NCBI GenBank assembly: GCA_002792115.1 | Contig: PFNQ01000042.1 | Location: 36,322-75,486 of the forward strand | Length of the DNA: 39,165 bases | Origin: Candidatus Woesearchaeota archaeon CG_4_10_14_0_2_um_filter_33_13 | GTDB lineage: Archaea; Nanobdellota; Nanobdellia; Woesearchaeales; GW2011-AR9 | Direction: 5' to 3' | Part shown: positions 34,363 through 39,165 of the stretch, piece after piece | Numbering within the stretch: the first letter of the stretch is position 1 | Layout of the letters: each line of letters starts with the position of its first letter | Notes under the pieces: model-generated | The model's input: only the letters and a program-made list of their open reading frames with translations | Database searches by the model: none | What the model was told of the DNA's origin: nothing | Translations under genes and position numbers: made by a program

Positions 34363-35433
34363 TTACAACCATCCTCTTTTTCTGAAAAAATAAACCATTG
34401 TTCCTGCAGAACCAAGCATGATTATCCATAAAATCGGGTAAGACCATTTCCAATCTAATTCTGGCATGAAATGAAAATTCATCCCATAAACTCCAACTAA
34501 GAATGTAAGTGGGATAAATATTGAAGCGAAGATTGTTAAGACTTTCATTACTTCATTCATTTTATTGCTAACACTAGATAAATAAATGTCAATCATTCCA
34601 GTAACCATATCTCTAAACGTTTCTATAGAATCAATAATTTGAATGGTATGATCATAAACATCTCTTAAGAAGATTTGGGTAGATTCCTGAATTAATTTTG
34701 ATTCGCTTCTTTGTAAACTGCTGATAACATCTCTTAATGGCCAAACTGATTTACGAAGATAAATCAAATCACCTTTTAGTCTATGAATTTTATTTAATGT
34801 TTCATGAGTAGGATTTGTTAGAAGTTCTTCCTCAAGTACTTCAATGTATTCTCCAATCTTTTCTAAAACCATGTAATAATTGTCTACTATTGCATCAATA
34901 AGTGAATAGGCTAAGTAATCACTTTGAAATTTTCTTATTTTTCCCTTACCTGAAATTATTCGTTGTCTTATTGGTTCAAATACGTCCCCTGGTCTTTCTT
35001 GAAATGACGTAACAAAATTGTTTCCTAATAATATACTAACTTGTTCTAAATCTAGGTTTTTAGCGGCATCTTTAAAGGTAATCATCCTTAGAACAATGTA
35101 GATGTATCCTTCAAACTCTTCAAATTTTGGTCGTTGATTAGTGTTAACTATATCCTCTTGAATTAAAGGATGGATATCAAAATGTTTACCAAATCTTTCT
35201 ATTAACTTTAAATCGTGTACTCCATCAATATTAACCCAAGTAACTGTTTTTTTATTTTTATGAGAAATGATATCTTCTATTCTTTTAAGTTCTTTATCCG
35301 TTAATGTTTTTTCATTATAATCCAGAATCTGAACCTTAATGGCACTATTTTTTTCACTACCAACATAAACTAGTGTGCCGGGAGGTAATCCTTTCTTCTT
35401 AGTAATCTTTCTTGCTTTTTCTATCGGCACCAT
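34363..35433 (-). CDS. corA: CorA family magnesium/cobalt channel
   Basis: 356 aa. The large N-terminal cytoplasmic domain has VTWVNIDGVHDLKLIERFGKHFDIHPL and LIQEDIVNTNQRPK, a strong CorA signature. A long helix (VLEEELLTNPTHETLNKIHRLKGDLIYLRKSVWPLRDVIS) leads to two C-terminal membrane helices with the selectivity motif YGMNF between them (FLVGVYGMNFHFMPELDWKW). The C-terminus is FRKRGWL. All features of a functional pentameric Mg2+ channel are present. It is convergent with rtcB and diverges from the MFS gene. Confidence 0.96.
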   Translation of the reverse strand: MVPIEKARKITKKKGLPPGTLVYVGSEKNSAIKVQILDYNEKTLTDKELKRIEDIISHKNKKTVTWVNIDGVHDLKLIERFGKHFDIHPLIQEDIVNTNQRPKFEEFEGYIYIVLRMITFKDAAKNLDLEQVSILLGNNFVTSFQERPGDVFEPIRQRIISGKGKIRKFQSDYLAYSLIDAIVDNYYMVLEKIGEYIEVLEEELLTNPTHETLNKIHRLKGDLIYLRKSVWPLRDVISSLQRSESKLIQESTQIFLRDVYDHTIQIIDSIETFRDMVTGMIDIYLSSVSNKMNEVMKVLTIFASIFIPLTFLVGVYGMNFHFMPELDWKWSYPILWIIMLGSAGTMVYFFRKRGWL

Positions 35434-35642
35434 CTTTTTTAAAACTAAAATCCCTTTTTATTCTAATTTTTAAATGTTCCAATTTCTAGAATGCTTAAAA
35501 AGTATATAAAGCTTTTGAGACCGTGTTTTTGTTAATCTTATTCAAAATTGGTAACTCTATTATCTTTTCAACAATATTTGGAGATTTAACATAAAATCTC
35601 TACGGAAAGCATAAATATGATTTAAAGTTTAATTAGGCAATC

Positions 35643-35882
35643 ATGTTAAAGAATTATTTTAGTCGTTTTAAAAGTGGATATAGTCTGTTACTCTTCCAGT
35701 CTTTAATCGGCGCTTTTTCCTTTTCATTTGTTTTCATCTTCTTTTTAAAAAAAGGATACTCATTATATTCTTTAATTTTAATGTACTTGATTATTTCAAT
35801 ATTGGCAGTAATCCTGTTATCTTTTTTTAAGTATTATAACCCAAAAAAGCTTCTTGCCTTAAGCTTCTTAACTTTTTTCTAA
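35643..35882 (+). CDS. MFS transporter, N-terminal fragment (frame broken)
   Basis: 79 codons with two predicted membrane helices (SGYSLLLFQSLIGAFSFSFVFIFFL and LYSLILMYLIISILAVILLSF), then a stop right after a T6 run. Reading back one base at T-TTT-TTC gives LTNVLLAFGPDRWHFTFITYTILLSLSYILFW and joins the open frame starting at 35975 without gap. Both parts therefore belong to one transporter of about 372 aa. A TATA-like ATAAATAT lies about 29 nt before the ATG. Confidence 0.7.
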   Translation: MLKNYFSRFKSGYSLLLFQSLIGAFSFSFVFIFFLKKGYSLYSLILMYLIISILAVILLSFFKYYNPKKLLALSFLTFF

Positions 35883-35974
35883 CAAATGTCCTTTTAGCTT
35901 TTGGACCAGACAGATGGCACTTTACTTTTATTACTTACACGATTTTACTCAGTTTATCTTATATTCTCTTTTGG

Positions 35975-36760
35975 GTGCCATTAAATTATGTTTTTTTTAA
36001 TAACTCCTCTAAACAAACTAATGCTGTTGATTCTTCTATTTACATGACCACTTCTGCATTGATTGGTATCTTTATGCCACCACTTGGGGCAGCAGTAATT
36101 CTTCATTGGGGTTATAGTTGGTTATTCTCTTTAGCTTCCATTTTGTGCATTATCCCCTTATTCTTAATTTATCGGGAGCTTCCAAATTCTAACTTAAATT
36201 TTAACCTTAAAGAATCACTTCTTTCATTCAATAAATTAAAAACACTTACTTTGTTAGAAGGTTCATTACATTACTTTACTGGAGTTATTATCCCCGTTTA
36301 TAGTTTAATTTTCTTTAGTAAAGCTTCTGAGATCGGTTATTTTTATAGCTATTTGGGAATTATTAGTTTTATTATTGCTCTTTACTTTTCTCATCGATCC
36401 GATAGGAGTGGAAAAAGAATAACTTATCTTTTTATTGTTTGTATTTTGATGGCAGTAGTAATTGTTTCTATGGGTTTAGTTAAAAGTATGTTAGGATGGA
36501 TAATTGTTGCTGGAGCTTTCTCTGTTGTTAATTATGTCTCGTTTCCATTTCGTTTAGCAGTGTCTATGGATGATAAAACAATGGATCTTGGGTTTTGGGT
36601 AGTCAGAGAATTAATCTTGAATGTTGGAAGAGTAATCACTCTTACCTTAGCTTTAGTACTATTTTATTATGAATTATATCTTTTTGTTTTTTTAATCTAT
36701 GCACTTGTTGCTATAACCTATCCTTTTATCACTAAATTTAAATTGAAGAATTTAATTTAA
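35975..36760 (+). CDS. MFS transporter, main fragment (continues the frame above)
   Basis: 261 codons from a GTG that is likely just an internal Val (the frame is open from about 35880). At least seven hydrophobic segments. Parts such as MTTSALIGIFMPPLGAAVILHWGYSWLFSLASILCIIPLF and HRSDRSGKRITYLFIV (the cytoplasmic loop between halves, GxxxDRxGRR type) are typical of major facilitator carriers. With the N-terminal fragment it totals about 10-12 helices, a normal size. Substrate cannot be told; the sequence resembles drug/sugar exporters only in general features. Confidence 0.75.
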   Translation: MPLNYVFFNNSSKQTNAVDSSIYMTTSALIGIFMPPLGAAVILHWGYSWLFSLASILCIIPLFLIYRELPNSNLNFNLKESLLSFNKLKTLTLLEGSLHYFTGVIIPVYSLIFFSKASEIGYFYSYLGIISFIIALYFSHRSDRSGKRITYLFIVCILMAVVIVSMGLVKSMLGWIIVAGAFSVVNYVSFPFRLAVSMDDKTMDLGFWVVRELILNVGRVITLTLALVLFYYELYLFVFLIYALVAITYPFITKFKLKNLI

Positions 36761-36791
36761 TTAAAATAATCTGAAATAATTCAGAACAAGA

Positions 36792-37118
36792 CTACTTCAC
36801 CTTGCCCTCTAATTGTTCAACATGCTTACACTTTCCGCATTTCATTCTGTAGATGTTATCTTCATCAGAATAATTAGCGCTAATTTCAATTAATTCTGCT
36901 TTATCAAACCCACATCTTGGACATTTATGCTCATGTACTGCTAGGGGGTTTTTTCCATCTGAAACCTCTACTCTTTTTTCTTGGTTGAGATTCTGAAATT
37001 TTAATGATTGACTTTCTTTTTGTATTTCTGGTTGAGTGTGTCCATTCGGACAAGCCATCCACTTGCCATATGGTGTACTTTTTGGTTGCAATAATGTGCC
37101 ACAAGTTTTACAGAACAT
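36792..37118 (-). CDS. Transcript cleavage factor TFS-like protein (RPB9/TFIIS family)
   Basis: 108 aa, the usual TFS length. N-terminal zinc ribbon: FCKTCGTLLQP followed by MACPNGH, where the last ligand appears to be His in place of Cys. C-terminal TFIIS-type ribbon: CPRCGFDKAELIEISANYSDEDNIYRMKCGKCKHVEQ. The acidic tip that reactivates arrested RNA polymerase in TFIIS is a conserved Asp-Glu; here DE occurs in YSDEDNIY, so cleavage activity is plausible. The usual R-S-A before DE is changed, and the C-terminal WREY-like end is absent. Several archaea encode multiple TFS paralogues, some inhibitory, so this may be a paralogue and not the main TFS. Confidence 0.85.
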   Translation of the reverse strand: MFCKTCGTLLQPKSTPYGKWMACPNGHTQPEIQKESQSLKFQNLNQEKRVEVSDGKNPLAVHEHKCPRCGFDKAELIEISANYSDEDNIYRMKCGKCKHVEQLEGKVK

Positions 37119-37213
37119 CTGCTTCCCGAAAGGGCTATTTTTTATAAGCTTTTTCTATTGAATAATGAAAACAAACAATTTTAAAAGGAACCATCCTCAT
37201 CCTTAATGCAAAT

Positions 37214-38377
37214 ATGAACAATTCCATGAAAATATTTAAAATATTTGGTATAGATATCAAACTGCATTTTACTTGGTGGTTTGTTTTTGCTTTAATTGCT
37301 TGGAGCTTATCAAGTACTTTTTTCCCGCAGTTCTTTCCTAATCTTTCTAATCAAATGTATTGGATCATGGGAATTACCGCTTCACTATTATTGTTCGTTT
37401 CCGTTTTATTACATGAACTTTCTCATTCTTTAGTTGCTAAGGCTAAACACATTAAAGTTGAATCAATAACCTTATTCTTTTTTGGTGGTGTTGCTGGAAT
37501 AACTAAAGAGGATATGAAACCCAGTTCAGAATTACAAATGGCTTTGGCAGGTCCAATCTTTTCACTGATGTTAGCAGGAATCTTTTATCTTATCTACATA
37601 TTTAACGGCAACATTTTTTGGACAGCAATAACTTATTATTTGTGGCAGTTAAACTTAATTTTAGCTATCTTTAACTTAATTCCAGGATATCCTCTTGATG
37701 GAGGACGTGCCTTTAGAGCTTTATTGTATATGTATTACAAAGATTTGAGAAAGGCAACTAAAATTGCCGTTTCTTTTGGTAGATTCTTTGCAGGGGTTTT
37801 GATCTTTTTTGGAATCTTTGGATTAATCTCGGGAGTTGGCTCAGGACTATGGTTTATTTTCTTGGGTGGATTCTTGTATTTTATAGGTGGGGTTAGTTAT
37901 GAACAAGTAATTATTAAAGAAGTTCTAGGGAAGATTAAAGTTAGCGAACTAATTGATAAGAAGTTTGTTAAACTTAGTTCTAAGATGCTTTTCTCAGATT
38001 TTGTTAAGAAATATGAAAATTCCGTTAATGATATCTTTATAGTTAAGGATACAGATTTTTTTGGCATTATTAACTTAAATGAAATTAGGAAAATGCCGTT
38101 TAAAATGCAACAAAACATTAACCTAAAACAAATATCTTTACCAATGCATCAATTACGTACCCTTAATGTTGATGATAGTGCTTATGATGCTTTCAAAAGT
38201 TTTGCTGAACAGGGGTTAGATCTCTTACCAGTAATTGCCAAAGGGAAATTATTAGGTGTTATTACTAAGAAGAAAGTTTTGCATCGATTGGTTTGGGATT
38301 TGAAGTTTGGAATAAATAAAAAATTTGTCTTTAAAGTAAAGAAAAACCTTAAGTCCATGCCGAAAATAAAGAAATAG
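37214..38377 (+). CDS. Site-2 protease (M50) with a CBS-like C-terminal region
   Basis: 387 aa. About six membrane helices carry the zinc site: HELSH at about 68-72 and the second motif NLIPGYPLDGGRAFRALL near 160. S2P enzymes cut membrane-spanning helices, releasing regulators or clearing signal peptides. The C-terminal soluble part (about 245-370) looks like two CBS units (ISLPMHQLRTLNVDDSAYDAFKSFAEQGLDLLPVIAKGKLLGVITKKKVLHRL is the clearer), which suggests control by nucleotides as in archaeal mjS2P. A second ATG is four codons in. It stands alone between the TFS gene (divergent) and the lipoprotein gene. Confidence 0.94.
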   Translation: MNNSMKIFKIFGIDIKLHFTWWFVFALIAWSLSSTFFPQFFPNLSNQMYWIMGITASLLLFVSVLLHELSHSLVAKAKHIKVESITLFFFGGVAGITKEDMKPSSELQMALAGPIFSLMLAGIFYLIYIFNGNIFWTAITYYLWQLNLILAIFNLIPGYPLDGGRAFRALLYMYYKDLRKATKIAVSFGRFFAGVLIFFGIFGLISGVGSGLWFIFLGGFLYFIGGVSYEQVIIKEVLGKIKVSELIDKKFVKLSSKMLFSDFVKKYENSVNDIFIVKDTDFFGIINLNEIRKMPFKMQQNINLKQISLPMHQLRTLNVDDSAYDAFKSFAEQGLDLLPVIAKGKLLGVITKKKVLHRLVWDLKFGINKKFVFKVKKNLKSMPKIKK

Positions 38378-38430
38378 TTATAAACTCTAAATGTTTTCTT
38401 ATCGTATATCCTTAAAAGAGGTATTACAAG

Positions 38431-38811
38431 ATGTTAAATAAAATAATCCTTCCGATTTTAATATTAATTAGTTTGCTTTTAGTTGGGTGTGGCAACACTT
38501 TACCAAAAGATGAAGTTTTTGATCAAAGTAAACCTGTCTTTGGCTTGGCTTCTGGTCAGGTATTGATTATACCAGTTGAACAATGCAGTAAGACTTTTGA
38601 AAATGACCTTTTTGTTCAAGGAACTTTAAAGTTTGAAAAGGCTTTTCCAAGATTTAATCTGCATTATGAGTACACTGATAAGTGTTTGACTGGCAGAGAT
38701 CCGGTAAGTGTTATTGAGTATCATTGTGATACTGCCGATGAAAATTATTATATCTCTCGGAGCCTTGAAGAATGTCCTAACGGCTGTTCATTCGGTGCTT
38801 GCTTAGAATAA
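38431..38811 (+). CDS. Predicted lipoprotein with C-terminal Cys cluster
   Basis: 126 aa. Signal peptide of the lipoprotein type with lipobox LVGC at 17-20. The mature part is about 105 aa and ends in a Cys-rich stretch (YHCDTADENYYISRSLEECPNGCSFGACLE), a pattern like C-n-C-x3-C-x4-C that suggests disulfides on the cell surface. Start supported by Shine-Dalgarno AAAGAGGT. It shares this SD type and Cys-rich style with the lipoprotein at 213. No known family; probably a surface or envelope protein. Confidence 0.75.
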   Translation: MLNKIILPILILISLLLVGCGNTLPKDEVFDQSKPVFGLASGQVLIIPVEQCSKTFENDLFVQGTLKFEKAFPRFNLHYEYTDKCLTGRDPVSVIEYHCDTADENYYISRSLEECPNGCSFGACLE

Positions 38812-38905
38812 ATATATTTCTTTTTTTCTTATCTTTTTCTTTTTTTTATAATTTCTCAACCATAAGTTTATATACTTAAATCAGCCACAAAGATTGTGAT
38901 AGATA

Positions 38906-39165
38906 ATGATTAGCCAAACTTTTTTAGATCAGCTGGAAGTGGGACTTCAGAAGTCCTTTAATAGAGCAGGACGCCCAACTCAAACTCCGGTTGGAATGCC
39001 GCAAAGTGCAATTTCTATTCCTATGCGAGAGGTTCAAAATAGGAGTAATTTTATGAAAAAGTTTATGGAGTCTTTCCGTGAGCATAACTCTATTTTACAG
39101 AAAGAAATCCAGAACGGCGGCCACAGCAATCATGAACAAATTCTTACTCAGTTAAATCGGCAAGT
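38906..39165 (+). CDS. N-terminal part of an unknown protein, cut by the window edge
   Basis: From ATG 38906 the frame is open for 86 codons to the window end (MISQTFLDQLEVGLQKSFNRAGRPTQTPVG...). It is polar, Gln/Asn/Ser-rich, with a likely coiled or helical segment (NFMKKFMESFREHNSILQKEIQNGG). A TATA-like TTTATATAC lies about 35 nt upstream, so the leader is short. Codon use is like that of its neighbours. No family can be named from this part. Confidence 0.65.
   Translation, partial: MISQTFLDQLEVGLQKSFNRAGRPTQTPVGMPQSAISIPMREVQNRSNFMKKFMESFREHNSILQKEIQNGGHSNHEQILTQLNRQ

Overview
The window is an AT-rich, densely packed archaeal chromosome segment, most likely from a DPANN lineage close to Woesearchaeota/Pacearchaeota (my inference from gene content; no phylogeny was run). 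Archaeal markers are the 16S sequence, diphthine synthase, a Ski2-like helicase, a TFS-type transcript cleavage factor, an archaeal ZPR1 protein, RtcB, and the Zn-ribbon/DUF2073/Era-like GTPase trio. Many genes have a TTTAAA- or TTTATA-type TATA box centred 25-28 nt before the start codon, so leaderless mRNAs seem common. A minority, including two lipoproteins and the nucleotidyltransferase gene, carry Shine-Dalgarno sequences that match the intact anti-SD of the 16S rRNA.

Layout. 1-2.5 kb: cell-envelope genes (lipoprotein, MgtC/DUF4010 membrane protein). 2.5-2.7 kb: a tRNA-Gly(UCC) gene broken by two introns. 2.8-4.6 kb: PIG-L deacetylase plus GT4 glycosyltransferase operon. 4.7-9.8 kb: TRASH-like zinc protein, X-family DNA polymerase, a large protein with duplicated nucleotidyltransferase domains, and an APH-type kinase. 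9.9-10.9 kb: dphB and a divergent structured ncRNA of unknown class with its own promoter. 11-16.4 kb, minus strand: unknown protein, helicase, Ca2+/Na+ exchanger and MutL. 16.6-19 kb, plus strand: thioredoxin-like protein, ZPR1, and a polyamine pair (aminopropyltransferase-like bpsA plus speD). 19-25.6 kb, minus strand: Zn-ribbon/DUF2073/GTPase trio, then a cluster with bacterial-looking DNA-binding domains (sigma-70 region 4-like and a double Fis-type HTH), then a RecJ-like DHH phosphoesterase. 25.7-30.9 kb: rRNA operon 16S - tRNA-Ala - 23S with no 5S attached. 31-39 kb: small proteins, a dolichol-kinase-like enzyme, RtcB, CorA, a frame-broken MFS transporter, TFS, a site-2 protease, a lipoprotein and a partial gene at the edge.

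The most striking theme is RNA splicing. Five introns can be placed in stable RNAs: two in tRNA-Gly (17 nt at 37/38 and 75 nt in the T-loop at 59/60), one in tRNA-Ala (22 nt at 37/38), one in 16S (98 nt, about E. coli 793/794) and one in 23S (39 nt, about E. coli 2477/2478, next to the peptidyl transferase centre). In four of them I could draw a bulge-helix-bulge motif whose predicted cuts restore the consensus RNA exactly; the tRNA-Ala one is a relaxed version. The same window encodes RtcB, the ligase that joins exons cut at such motifs. The 16S intron splits the binding site of the common 806R survey primer, so this lineage should be under-detected by V4 amplicon sequencing.

Two genes are interrupted at homopolymers (A10 in the sigma-4-like gene, T6 in the MFS gene). 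These could be assembly errors, real mutations or slippage sites; the sequence alone cannot decide.
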